A stretch of DNA of 64,000 nucleotides from Eutreptiella sp. 'Long Island Sound 2002' (GCA_964036045.1 OZ038382.1:135460442-135524441); one strand, 5' to 3'; shown: positions 21,874-31,622, counted from the first letter of the stretch. Made by a program: numbers and translations. Notes: a model not told the origin generated them from the letters alone.

Positions 21874-23750
21874 ATGCCTAGATCGCAAACCCGCGTTGCG
21901 CAACTAACCACCCACCTCGTCCATTTGGCTAGTGCTGTTAGCCTCCGGGACGGGGATCTTGTTGGGGAGCTCATAGCGGAATGGGCCATCTCCTCTCCAC
22001 ATGCCCGCCGCCAATTTGCGGTGGCCGTGCGCTTGGCCCAACCAAGCTGTGTACGAGAGATACAGCAGGGGGCAATCGCCAAGTACGCCTCCGAGGTGCT
22101 CCCCCCCGATGAGTGTTGCGAGCTCATCCTCAACCTGCGTGCGCCCAAATCCGCTTGGCGCACGCTCTCGGAAGTGTACACCCTCCGGGGGCTGAAGTAC
22201 ACCGCGACCACGGGCTTTCCATTCGCCCGTCCGATTTGCCCTGAGAGGGCTTTCCAGCAGCGCTGGCAAGATCTACTGGCCCCCTTGGAGCTGGCCCCCG
22301 CTGTGAGCACTTCGGATCCCAAGGCCACGGGCATCAGTTGGCCGTGGGCATCATGGCCGCGCTACATTGCTAGCCAACCCCCGTTGTGCCGCATGATCGA
22401 TTGGTCGTTCCCCCTGACTTTCATTGTCGGGGGGGAGGGCTACCCCTGCGCAAGCGGGGAGTGGTCCCAATTGTCTGTGTCCATCGCCAACATGGGCCTT
22501 TGGGGACGAATTCCCGCCTGCGTGTGGGTCATCGGCCTCGCAATCTGCGGGGACAAAGCGATGGCGACCCTAGCAACCCTTTGGGAAGACAATATTAAGG
22601 TGTGCCGCGCACACATCGTGTTGTTCCGGCGACGTTCCGATAACTTGTTCCGGCGACGTTCCGGCGACGTTCAAGTGTTTCGTTGGAACCGCCACCGGAA
22701 CAATCTGGTTCCAACAAAATTGATGTTTTTTTCTTAGGCCATCCAGGAAGTCGTGGACACCCACCGGGTGGTCTTCAATTCCCATGAGGAAGCGGCCGAC
22801 GCCTGGCTCGGTGGTGATTCCCCGTGGGTGCGCCGCATTATCGGGATCACACCAGCCCCACAAGTGGGGTCACTATACAACGAGGGGATTTGGGACTCCG
22901 ACGCCGCTGTGTGGCGGGGCAAAGACGTGGTCCGGACCACCGAGTCGGACCACGCACAGTGGACGTCCTTCTTGTTGGGAACACCATCGCTGAAGGCCGC
23001 AGGTTGTTCCGTGGAACCAGTGGTGGTCATTGCCCGGTGCCGCGTTGTCATGTGCATTTTGCACTGTTGCATGGCGATGGGCCGGTTGCAAATGACCAAC
23101 ATTGAGCGGTTGGCGGCAGAGCGGCTAGCCGGGGGCGATGAGGTGTCCCGCGCGGCGATTCAGGCGCTATTGCATGAGCATCGCACTGGGTGCCGCCTAG
23201 GCAAGGATTGTTCCCCGGATGGTGAGGAGACGCCGCGCCTGTTTGTGGCTTGGCCCGATGTTGCATTGTTGCTGTCGGTTGGGCCGGAGGAGCCCCTCTA
23301 TAGGGCTGTGATGGGGATGGCGAAGCTTTTGACGGACCTGTACCACACCTATCAGGTGGGTACGCGTCCCCAATGCCGGGCAGCGGCAGCTGCCTTCCGG
23401 GAGCATTGTGCTCCTAGGTCCGCATCCCATTACCTCCTGTTCCTGGAGGAGGATGCGGATCGCGTATTGGACGACATTTGGCCGTTCGGATTGGCAATGT
23501 TCTCCAATGACATTGTCGAAAGCCTTAACCGCTTCCTGCAGCAGGCTTTCAACGAACACAGTGCCCGGGGCGGTGGCCGGCAAACGGCTACTGGGACCGC
23601 CAGCTGCGGTCGCTCGCAGGCATCCATCGATTCGGACGCCGACGCCCTGCGGCAAGTGTTGCAATGGGTTTTCTTGTACTTTCACATTCATCTCCACCAA
23701 CATGATGCTGTTCGACATGTGCCTTGTGTTCCCAGGGCTGCACTAGAGAC
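21874..23750 (+). CDS. Two-exon (or more) gene, transposase-like features, family unknown
   Basis: ATG at 21,874 starts exon 1 (242 codons: MPRSQTRVAQLTTHLVHLAS, then LPPDECCELILNLRAPKSAW, IDWSFPLTFIVGGEGYPC). A 138-base intron (22,600-22,737; AAG/GTGTGCC and TTCTTAG/GCC) joins in phase 0 to exon 2 (from 22,738: AIQEVVDTHRVVF, EHRTGCRLGKDCSPDG, WPFGLAMFSNDIVESLNRFL, NEHSARGGG). The 'MFSNDxxESLNxFL...NxHSARGG' stretch resembles segments I associate with transposase-like proteins, but I cannot name the family. The coding signal ends near 23,655-23,750, with a possible donor at 23,656 and acceptor at 23,735; the stop is not resolved. It lies inside the cassette, about 60 bases upstream of the next gene. 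Confidence 0.6.
22600..22737 (+). other. Short intron largely built of a GTTCCGGCGACGTTCC element
   Basis: Of 138 intron bases, 22,622-22,716 consist of GTTCCGGCGACGTTCC units (three GGCGACGTTC words in a row) and an opposing GGTTCCAAC/CCACCGGAACAA arm. Donor GTGTGCC and acceptor TTTTTTTCTTAG lie just outside. Splicing restores an uninterrupted frame (phase 0), so the intron call is well supported by the flanking protein sequence. Confidence 0.7.
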
Positions 23751-23806
23751 CACCCCCTCTGCACCACCCCCGTTCCTCAGCTCTCTTCTTTCTTGTGCTC
23801 CTATCC

Positions 23807-26800
23807 ATGGCCGCGCCCGTCAGCGCAGATATGATGCAAATGATGTTGGCGCTTCTGAAGGCCACCAAGAATATGCAGGTTTGCGGGTTTGGGCTTGGGT
23901 GGGGGTTTGGGCTTGGGTTTGGGCTTGGGGCTGGGTGTGGGTTTGGGCTTGGGCCTGGGTGTGGGTTTGGGCTTGGGTGTGGGTTTGGGCTTGGGTTTGG
24001 GCTAGGGGTTGGGTGTGGGTTCGGGTGCGGGTTTTGGGTTTGGGCCTAGGTTTGGGTTTGGGTTTGGGTGTATGCTTTGGCGCGCTTTGCGCGCAGTGGA
24101 AATCAGTGCGTTGGGTTTGTGTGTCCCTGCCTGCCCTGCTCCCCCCGCTCCCCCCTGTGTCCCTTTTGCTCTTTGCTCTTTAGGAATTTGATGATTTGTT
24201 GTTGAGGGGCAGGGGAAAACCCAATAACCCCCAGTGATTATTTGTGCCCCATGCCCATAAAGGGGCTAGGAATCTTTGTTGTCCAGGGGAAGGGGAAAAC
24301 CCAAGAACCCCTAGTGATTATTTGTGCCCCATGCCCATAAAGGGGCTAGGAATCTTTGTTGTCCAGGGGAAGGGGAAAACCCAAGAACCCCCAGTGATTG
24401 TTCGTGCCCCATGCCCATAAAGGGGCTAGGAATCTTTGTTGTCCAGGGGAAGGGGAAAACCCAAGAACCCCCAGTGATTGTTCGTGCCCCATGCCCATAA
24501 AGGGGCTAGGATTCTTTGTAGTGGATGCCCCCCCCCCCACGGGGCCGTAGTGCACGCAGTGCGCCCTGTGCGCGCGCGGAACTGTGCCTATTTTCCACTG
24601 TTCCGGCGACGTTCCAACAACCTGTTCCGGCGACGTTCTGGCGACGTTCCAGCGGCCACTGGGACGTCGCCAGAACGTCGCCGGAACAGGTTGTTGGAAC
24701 GTCGCCGGAACAAGGTGTCTGGGTAGGGTTGGCCTCTCTCCGGCATCCTTGTCTGCAGGACGGGATGACCAAGACCGAGGCCCTAGGGGCAGCACTGGCT
24801 GCACCACCCCCGCCAGCCCCACTGGGGGCACAGAGGGCCACGCGCTCCGAGCCACGCAGCAGCTCTGCGCTGGCTTCGCCAGCCCCTCCCCCACCTCAGG
24901 GCGCTCCCAAACATCCTCCGTGGGCAACCCCCGCTCACCGGCCATCGGAGCCGCCACGGCCTGCCCCACAAGGGGCCGCGCCAGTCGCGCCTCTCCAAGT
25001 GCATCGCCCGCAGTTGCCCGAGCCCTCGACTGGGAGCTCAATGAGTAACGGGGGGGGGGTTCGGGAGCACGCCGTGGTTCTGGGGGAGCTGCAAGAGGCG
25101 AGGGGCAATGTTGAAAGCCTCCGCCGCCGGGTGAAAAAATGGTCTGCGAAATTGGCGGAGTGCCGGCGGCGTGGGGACATCACCGGGGGGGGGCACGCGG
25201 GCGAGAGGGTTCTCGAGGGGAACCGGCGGGTAAGGGAGGCCCAGAAGGCGGTGGAGGTGCTTGAAAGGGAGTTGCAGGGCATGGGTGGGAAGGTGCAGGT
25301 GAAACAGGAAGGGGGTGTCAAGGACGATGACATTGTGGAGCTGGGTGAGGTGGTGGTGGATGAGAAGGATGAAGAGCGGAGGCCTAACCCGGGGGTTAAG
25401 AGAGAGGAAGAAGAGGGGGGGGGGGGGAGGGGGATGGGGATGGGGAGGGGGATGGGGATGGGGAGGGGGAGGGGGATGACGCCGGTGGCGTCTTGCGCAT
25501 TACGGATTGGATGCGCAACCGACTTGGCTCATCCCTGGCAGCAAAAGCTGCCAATTTTCCCTGGACAAGGGAGATGGTAGGCCCCCCCCCCCCTGGACGC
25601 CTGTGTCCTACGAGCCCCCCACCCCACCATTTACACGCTCCGTTGGCTGCTGCAGCGCTTCCTGCACAAGCAACTGCACTGCAAGGAGCAGCGTGATTGC
25701 CGCTGGCGCCGGGAGGAGGGGTCCGCGCCAAGGGGGGTCCCGGTGTCCTGGGTGACCGGGCCCGGGACAGGGCGCACGGCACACCTCCCCAACGACTGGC
25801 TCCCCAGCAAGGCGCAGGGGGGCAAATTTCTAACCGCGGGCTCTGTTAGTGAGGGAGTTTCCATTGGCACCTCATTTTTGAGCGTTGGGCCCACCACGGC
25901 CTTGGCGAGGTGAGGGCGACTCCCCGCAAGGACACTGTCCTCTTTCGGGCCAATTGGACCCGAATCCTCCGCGACGGCATCTATGTGGTGGAGGACGAAG
26001 GCAAATACCATGGCTTCGTCGTTGGCCAAACGCTGTCGCGGCCTGACGCGCAGCAGCACCAACAATCTGCCGTTCGGGCAGTGCTAGCGGAACGTGAGCG
26101 CACGCCGACCTCGCAATTGCGGCAAGCGTTGGTGGCGATCAAGGAGAACGTGGACATGCGCCTGCGAGTATGACCCCCCGCAAGCATGTCCACATGGCCA
26201 ATAGGGCCCAAAAATGCACATGGTTGGCGTGCCAGTGCATTGTTCCGGCGACGTTCCAAACAGTTTGTTCTGGCGACGTTCCAATCTGTCACCAAAAAAC
26301 GTTTGCAAAGTCTTTTGAACGTCGCCGAACAGCTTATTGGAACGTCGCTGGAACACTCATCCTGGCTATCCTCCATGTATGTGGAGGACATCCAGGTCAA
26401 CCCTTCGGACCCGCGCGCCGTTCGGGTGATCCTTCGTTGGCCAGGAAGCGATCCCCGGCCCATCTATTTGGGTACGTTGCTTCAGCAGTTGCACTTGCAG
26501 CCCGTCGCCGTGCTCGAGTTCCTCACGGCCATGATGGACTACGTGGCAGCCCGCGGCAGCGTTCTCGCGACGCGCATCGATGGGTGGGGCAGCATTGGCG
26601 ACATGTCCCCAGCGCCGCCGCACTGCCAACAAGTGGCCGCAGAGGCCCCCGCCCAACCCGCGTGTGCACCGCCCGTGCAACCCCAACCCCCGAACCCCCA
26701 CCCAGCCCCCCAAACAACACCCAAACCCAAACCCAAACCCCAACGCCCCCCCAAGCGGGAACCCAAGAGCGCCCCCAAACCAGCCCCCCAAAAAAGGAAG

Positions 26801-27671
26801 AGGCTCCCGGGGGAGTCCTCCAGCGAGGAGTCGTCCAGCGACTCCTCAACGGACTCCTCCTCGGGGTCCACCACGGACTCCTCGGCGTTCGAGGAGCCCG
26901 AGCCCCGCCCCTCGGCCAAGGAGCCCACCAAAACCCCCTCGCAAGGCTCCCAAGAGAGCCGCGCCCCCCCAACCCAAGGCCCGGCCCCCCCAACCCCAAC
27001 CCAAGGCCAAGCCAAAGGCAAGAGGGGGGGGGTGCAAATACAAAGCGGGGGAGCAAGTGTATGTAGTTTTTCGGGACAATGGGCAGTGGGGGATCGAGCA
27101 GGGCAAAGAGGCCCTTGCCGCGGGTGGCCCCCCCGGGGTTGGGGAGACGTGGATCGCCTTCCCCAAAGACCCCGAACTCTTCGCCATCCCGAGAGCGTCG
27201 GTTTGGAAAACCAAGACGCAGGCGAAGAAGTTCCTCGCCAAGATGATGGCGGCCGAGGAGGAGGACAAGGAGGACGACGCGGACGCGGACAACGAGGGGG
27301 ACGAGAGCAACGACGGGGACGGGGACGGGGGAGACGAAGGGGATGGACTTGGGGCAGGTTTGGGCGCTACCGGGGCTAACCGGGATGGGGGCGTCGGGGA
27401 AGAGGTCGAAGGGGTGGAGGGGCAAAGGATGGAGGTCGAAGGGGTGGAGGGTGAAGGGGTGGTGGGAGAAGGGGTGGAGGGTGAAGGGGTGGAGGGTGAA
27501 GGGGTGGTGGGTGAAGGGGTGGAGGGTGAAGGGGTGGTGGGTGAAGGGGTGGAGGGTGAAGGGGTGGTGGGTGAAGGGGTGGTGGTCGGTGATGGAGATG
27601 GGGGGGATAGTGGGGCGGGTGACAAGAGTTCGGGGGCGTCCGCCGGGCCCCCGACCACGCAGGACTTTTAG
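23807..27671 (+). CDS. Multi-exon gene: Pro-rich, coiled-coil protein with acidic repeat tail, function unknown
   Basis: Exon 1 (23,807-23,878) encodes MAAPVSADMMQMMLALLKAT plus KNMQ. An 880-base intron (23,879-24,758) joins in phase 0 to an exon encoding DGMTKTEALGAALAAPPPP, a Pro-rich stretch and a coiled coil (VVLGELQEARGNVESLRRRV, VREAQKAVEVLERELQGMGG). After an indel in G-rich DNA (25,420-25,480) follows RITDWMRNRLGSSLAAKAAN to a GTAGG donor (25,577). Later pieces: 25,630-25,910 (LRWLLQRFLHKQLHCKEQ), 25,870-26,167 (DTVLFRANWTRILRDGIYVV) and, after an intron (26,168-26,395), VNPSDPRAVRVILRWPGSD, Lys/Pro and Ser-rich linkers, a globular piece (GEQVYVVFRDNGQWGIEQG, GETWIAFPKDPELFAIPRAS) and an acidic VEGEG repeat tail to TAG 27,671. 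Frame shifts at G runs (25.45, 27.02 kb) could be sequencing errors. No known family recognised; Gag-like or chromatin-type protein possible. Confidence 0.45.
24201..24515 (+). repeat. 80-bp minisatellite, 4 copies
   Basis: The unit contains GGGGAAAACCCAAGAACCCC, AGTGATTATTTGTGCCCCAT and GCCCATAAAGGGGCTAGGAA, with a strict 80-base spacing and only a few substitutions between copies. The third and fourth copies share GTTCGTGCC in place of ATTTGTGCC. Confidence 0.9.
24600..24711. repeat. Near-perfect 51-bp inverted repeat, 10-base loop
   Basis: The left arm (24,600-24,650) is GTTCCGGCGACGTTCC, AACAACCT, GTTCCGGCGACGTTCTGGCG and ACGTTCC. The right arm (24,661-24,711) is its reverse complement with one mismatch (GACGTTCC versus GACGTCCC). 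The loop is AGCGGCCACT. It is the best preserved member of the GTTCC hairpin family and sits inside a predicted intron. Confidence 0.95.
26168..26395 (+). other. Predicted intron containing a GTTCC hairpin
   Basis: The donor GTATGA follows codon CGA (26,165-26,167), and an acceptor GACATCCAG ends at 26,395; both are phase 0. The hairpin occupies 26,241-26,355: TGTTCCGGCGACGTTCCAAA and GTTCTGGCGACGTTCCAA on the left, GAACGTCGCCGAACAGC and TTGGAACGTCGCTGGAACA on the right, about 42 bp of imperfect pairing. The exact acceptor is uncertain because the frame is also open across 26,350-26,395. Confidence 0.5.
27403..27590 (+). repeat. 15-bp coding minisatellite (VEGEG/VVGEG)n
   Basis: GGTGGAGGGTGAAGG and GGTGGTGGGTGAAGG alternate about eleven times within the C-terminal acidic part of the preceding gene. 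The unit is a multiple of three, so length changes keep the frame. The minus strand is also open here (Pro/Ser/Thr rich) and is treated as a shadow. Confidence 0.85.
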
Positions 27672-27775
27672 GTGAGAACAAGAGACTAACCCAATGGGCC
27701 CCCGGGGGCACCCTACACAACAATGTATGTTACCATTTTACCCTTCCTTGTGCTTTGCTCTTGTTGTAGAGTGCT

Positions 27776-28036
27776 TGTTCCGGCGACTTTCCAATAACTT
27801 GTTCTAGCGGTGTTCCAATGGTGTTCTAACAAAAAACTGTTTTTGAAAACAAGTTTTTTTCACGTGGCAACGCGCCGGGCAACAAATATGAGCATACCAG
27901 CGGGGAACCCCAAGGCTAGCAAACAACATATTTTGCCACCATGTACGGGTAGGCTTGGTTGGGGCGTAAATAAATTTTGAACTTTTTTTGTTCCGGCCAG
28001 ATAGCCTAGAACATTGGAACAATTTGGCCGGAACAA
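27776..28036. repeat. Diverged GTTCC element pair and 11-bp palindrome arms
   Basis: 27,776-27,832 resembles the left half of the GTTCC family (TTGTTCCGGCGACTTTCCAA, TAACTTGTTCTAGCGGTGTT). 27,989-28,035 has perfect 11-bp arms, TGTTCCGGCCA and TGGCCGGAACA, 25 bases apart. Between them is T-rich DNA without a gene. 27,672-27,775 shows nothing else. Confidence 0.65.
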
Positions 28037-28078
28037 CATTGGGTTTCAAACGCGCACCAAGGGTACTCTGACCCTGCG

Positions 28079-29044
28079 GTGGTTGGGGCTTTGGTGCTTC
28101 CATGGCCTGTTGGTGGCAAGGCTTCTGATGAGCGTTTGGCTGTGCTGTTGGCCGCCCTGTGGGGTGACCCCATGTATGCAAGCCCTGAGCGGAAGTCCAC
28201 GAAGGCGACGATGGACATCTCAGTCCAGGTGCCTGCGGGGCCTGTGGTATCTCTTCTCGATATGGATGTGGCGACGAATCGAAAGGAAGTGGACGACGTT
28301 GGGTCTGATTCGGATTCTTCGTCCGTCCCCTCGGAGTCTTCCGACCCAGATGTCTCCACAGCAAGTGCCCGTAACATCACCACAGGACCCAATCCGTCCG
28401 CTGGTCCAGGGGAACGCCCTCAACAATTCACGCCGCCATCTAGGCCTCAGGTCGTCGGGAGCGGCAAGAGGAAGCTGCGCTCGAAAGGAGCCGGCAAGGC
28501 ACCGAGAGGCGGCGCAGCAGAGGTCGACGGCGCTGATAAACCGAGGGCCAAGCGGCGAGTCGTTGGTCTGGGCGGTCCCTTATCTGTCCAGCGGCATCAT
28601 GCGACCAGCGCGCAGGTGGGCCTGGGTAGTGCAAAAGCCCGACGACCTGCCTCCAAGAGGCGGCATCCTGATGGGCCTCCAGTCGGGCCTGCCAGCAAAG
28701 TGGCTGTGCGTTCCCCGCTGGAGTGTAAGGGCAAGGGCGGCGGAACAGAGGTCGGCAGGGGTGGGGGGGTGTCGCCTGGAAATTCGCCCCCCGCGGGGGT
28801 GACTCGCGAAACCCCATCTGCGTGTGACACGTCGGTTGGTGGCCCGGTGCTGAGTTCGGCGCAGGGATCGCTGCGGGTGATCACATTGGCGGATGGTGGG
28901 CCCCGCCCTCTGACCAGGGCAAACCTTTTGTATGTGCGTTCGGAACCAGTTCCGTTATTTGTTCACTTTTTGCAGGTGTTCTTTTCTTTCTTGCCCTGGC
29001 TTCACCGGGCATTGTCTTGCGGGGTTTTGTTGCTCATGCGGTGA
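28079..29044 (+). CDS. ORF leading into the RT; Ser-acidic then basic linker protein
   Basis: About 320 codons in the same frame as the RT. An N-terminal part (MVGALVLPWPVGGKASDERL, WGDPMYASPERKSTKATM) is followed by an acidic Ser cluster (DDVGSDSDSSSVPSESSDPD), a basic segment (GSGKRKLRSKGAGKAPRGG, PRAKRRVVG) and Gly/Pro-rich sequence. The last ~35 codons before TGA 29,042 are hydrophobic and less protein-like, so an intron (for example a GTATGTGCG donor at 28,929) may join this ORF to the RT. Gag-like or a polyprotein N-terminus is possible; no knuckle is seen. Confidence 0.45.
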   Translation: MVGALVLPWPVGGKASDERLAVLLAALWGDPMYASPERKSTKATMDISVQVPAGPVVSLLDMDVATNRKEVDDVGSDSDSSSVPSESSDPDVSTASARNITTGPNPSAGPGERPQQFTPPSRPQVVGSGKRKLRSKGAGKAPRGGAAEVDGADKPRAKRRVVGLGGPLSVQRHHATSAQVGLGSAKARRPASKRRHPDGPPVGPASKVAVRSPLECKGKGGGTEVGRGGGVSPGNSPPAGVTRETPSACDTSVGGPVLSSAQGSLRVITLADGGPRPLTRANLLYVRSEPVPLFVHFLQVFFSFLPWLHRALSCGVLLLMR

Positions 29045-29050
29045 CTCCAT

Positions 29051-30760
29051 TTGTTTGTGCTGCGTTTGTTCCTTACGTGTGAGGATTTCCGTCTACGGTC
29101 CGCACCGGGTATAACTTTTAGCGCTTTGTCGGAATTTACAGCTGAAGCCTGGCAGGGTCTTTTGCACCTTTCTACGTCCCCGCCGCCACAGGTGGGAAAA
29201 GTTGACCCACAATTGGTGGAGAGGGGTTTGGGAGCAGTGGGTAGCTACACAATTTCCGACGATCTGTGGTGTGAGTTGGCGCCCCCTGATTTCGAAGCAT
29301 CTGTGTCGGATTTTCATTTGGAGAGAGAAAGTCGCTCATCTAATAGGGAGGCTTTGGTGCTGCCCATGGTTAAGTGGTTGCTGCGTGAGGGAGTTGTTTC
29401 CATCATGGATGAAAGTTGCCCCATGGGGGCGACTTGCTGGCCGTTTGTGATCCCGAAATCCACGGAGAAGGTGTCCCTCATTTTTAATTTAGTTGAGTTT
29501 AATGAGAGCTTGCATAAGCCGTTGTCTTTCTCGTTGGATGGTTGGGAACAAATCTCCCAGAGGTTGGCGCAATGGCCGGCCGATAGGCCGTTGTTTTGTA
29601 CAGACGTGGATCTCAAAAATGCTTTTTGGAGTTTTAAGTTGCCTAAACGGCACGAGAGGGCCTTACGGTTCCGGATGCGTTGGGAGGGGGTGGAGAGGGT
29701 GTTTTGTATGTCGCGGATGCCGTTTGGGTGGAAGCACTCCCCGGTGTTCTGTCAGACGGCGTTGGGGAGGATAGTGCGTCCCCTGGTCCCGGAGGGGTAC
29801 ATCCTGTTCCACTACCTGGATGATTTTTTGATCTTGGGGCCCGATCCAGTGCGGTTGCGTGTTGTCACTGCGCGCGTGGTCCGGGCTTTGGAGGAGGCTG
29901 GGTTTATTGTGTCGGGCAAGAGTACACTGGACCCCGTTACGTAAATATTTTTCCTAGGGAAATACATTAATTTCGGAGTGCGCACGATCCGTTCACACCC
30001 ACGGGCTTTCCTCCAGATGTTCAATATTTGGCTCAGGTTAGCCACGCGGTCGAGACCTTCTTCCCGGTTGCTCTCCAAAGCATTGGGCTTCTTCCATTGG
30101 CACTTCAGGCCCCGTTTGGGGGGGGGTCCGCTGCTCGCTGGGAGCTATTGTTGTGACCGGTGGGGGGGGTTTGAACGACCTACGCCACTGAAGGTTTTAC
30201 ATGGACTGTGTACTGCCATCGTACGGTGTATGGAAACTTGGGAGCCCCCAACGCCGGCACGACATGCAGTGTTTCGTGCGCTATCTGCCACGCCCGATTT
30301 GTGGGCCGTTCGCCTTTGTGTGATGTTCGGGGACGCTGCTTTGGACGCCATTAGGTATAGGGGGGGGGCATTCGTTCCGCGGTTGTCGGGGGTCCGTTCC
30401 CAAGTTCTTCCCCTTGCACGTCACACGCAGCAAAGCGCGGAGCTTTGGATCTCGGTGTGGTTGGTGAGGTTGGCGGTTCGGCTGGGTTGGGTTTATGTGG
30501 TGTTGGTCACGGATTCGCAGGTGTCCGCTTGCCAGTTTTTGTCCCGGCGGGCCTCTACGTGGTTGTCGGGGCAGCAGAAGTTGCTGAGGCATTGGTTTTG
30601 AGACTGCTGCAGACCGGTTTAGTTGTGGAGGTCAGGTTGGTGCCTGGCGCGTTGCAACCGCTGACCCGCCGAGTAGGTTGGATTCTAATTACCCATCTAG
30701 TATGCAGCGGGCGTGTAGCCGTGCATTTCAACTCTGGCGGGTGTTATTGGCGCACCCCCA
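29051..30760 (+). pseudogene. Reverse transcriptase-RNase H of a retroelement, interrupted
   Basis: The RT domain has WPFVIPK (fingers), FCTDVDLKNAFW with the motif-A Asp, the MPFGWKHSP motif, YLDDFLIL (motif C, residues ~255-262 of this frame) and a connection GFIVSGKSTLDP followed after an in-frame TAA (29,942-29,944) by IFFLGKYINF, so the stop interrupts conserved sequence. RNase H follows: FGDAALD (first Asp), QSAELWISVW (Glu), VLVTDSQVSACQF (Asp) and, only after one-base shifts near 30,597 and 30,658, a QPADPPSRL segment giving the last Asp. The family resembles the RT/RH of DIRS/Ngaro-type YR elements (DDFLI and PADxxSR motifs). With one stop and two shifts this copy is probably inactive, although homopolymer errors could explain the shifts. 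Confidence 0.85.
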
Positions 30761-30859
30761 AGAGGTGCTGCAGGTGGGTGGGTTGTTCCTGTGAGGTGTA
30801 CTTCCTTGGTTTCGTGAAATCACATTTTTCGCATGTTCGCGATGTTCAGCACTTGTGCC

Positions 30860-31339
30860 ATGCCCAGACGAGGGAAGCGCCAACGCCACCGGCGCGGAGG
30901 ATTTTGTCACCGCCGATCGGCGGCGGCGCTGCAACGCAAACGGGACCGTGCGCGACAACGCCTCAGAGCTGTGCTGGAGAAGCGCCTGGCGTGGCGGCCG
31001 GTGAGGCGGATCTGGTTGGGTGTGGCTGCAAGGCTCGTCTTCTTGCGGCCTTGCACGAAGGATGATGCTCCGGGCGTTCTGAAGCTAGCAGCACAGGACC
31101 TAGCGAACCGTTTGCGCGGGATTGCGGAGCAGGAGACGACTCCGTCTGGTGATGTGAATGTTAAAGGCGCGGGCGGGGATCATTTGTGCCGCCATCGTTG
31201 GATCGTGAGGGTTGGGGGTAGTAGGTTGTTCCTGAGTCTCTCGTCGAACACGAAGGCTGGGGGCCAGCGTCTGCCCTATATATGGGTCCAAGGGAAGCAG
31301 GTGTTGGTTAGGCGAGTGTGCTTCATGTTCCGCGCGTAG
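30860..31339 (+). CDS. Basic 159-aa ORF downstream of RNase H, unknown
   Basis: From ATG 30,860 the frame encodes a strongly basic N-terminus (MPRRGKRQRHRRGGFCHRRS), a charged helix (ALQRKRDRARQRLRAVLEKR) and a C-terminal part with regular residues (CRHRWIVRVGGSRLFLSL, LPYIWVQGKQVLVRRVCFM), ending TAG 31,339. It is intact. Its position between RNase H and the right repeats suggests an element-encoded accessory protein; I recognise no domain. A second short open frame follows at 31,370-31,551 (SSKLCLGAQRRAVFLTHGM onward). Confidence 0.45.
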   Translation: MPRRGKRQRHRRGGFCHRRSAAALQRKRDRARQRLRAVLEKRLAWRPVRRIWLGVAARLVFLRPCTKDDAPGVLKLAAQDLANRLRGIAEQETTPSGDVNVKGAGGDHLCRHRWIVRVGGSRLFLSLSSNTKAGGQRLPYIWVQGKQVLVRRVCFMFRA

Positions 31340-31622
31340 TGAGCAACCGCCATTCTGGATTTGCGGTTTTCATGGGTTCCAGTAAGCTGTGTCTCGGTGC
31401 ACAGAGACGTGCAGTGTTTCTGACCCATGGGATGGTACCTGTGTGTGAGGGCCAGAGGATTGGGACTGTCGTGCGCATACATTACACACAGGGGCTGGCG
31501 CCGGCGCCGTGGCTGGTTGGCTGCGGGCGCCTGGCACTGTCCCCGCTGTAGATTTGTGAAGGTTACCAGCTTCAGTGTGGTGAAGTTGTATGGCGACTGG
31601 TTGGGATCAAGGATGAGGGGTA

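Larger units (their letters stand above)
23879..24758 (+). other. Intron carrying a G-rich repeat, an 80-bp minisatellite and a hairpin
   Basis: Donor ATGCAG/GTTTGC and acceptor CTTGTCTGCAG/GAC preserve the frame. 23,880-24,070 is a GGGTTTGGGCTTGGGT-type G-rich repeat. 24,201-24,515 holds four copies of an 80-base unit (AGGGGCTAGG words at 24,261, 24,341, 24,421 and 24,501). 24,600-24,711 is a nearly perfect hairpin. An alternative acceptor CTCTTTAG ends at 24,182. Confidence 0.5.
21364..28065 (+). mobile_element. 6.7-kb cassette flanked by 36-bp inverted repeats, inserted between YR and RT
   Basis: TACCCTTGGT.CGCGT.TGAAACCCAATGTTGTTCC at 21,364-21,399 is repeated in inverse orientation at 28,030-28,065 with two mismatches. 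The left copy lies in the 3' end of the YR frame and the right copy just before the ORF that leads into the RT. Between them are two + strand multi-exon genes and several GTTCC hairpins. The simplest reading is a DNA transposon or composite insertion. No target-site duplication was identified, and the inverted 36-mers might instead be two copies of a small hairpin element. Confidence 0.5.

Noticed and set aside
23880-24070. GGTTTGGG-type repeat as telomeric sequence
   Set aside because: Irregular GGGTTTGGGCTTGGG words, unlike the clean TTAGGG units at 12.15 and 14.3 kb; better seen as intronic G-rich repeat.
20563-30760. A canonical DIRS element
   Set aside because: DIRS elements place YR after RT and have inverted terminal plus internal complementary regions; here YR precedes RT and direct A/B repeats are present, so only the broader YR-retroelement class is supported.
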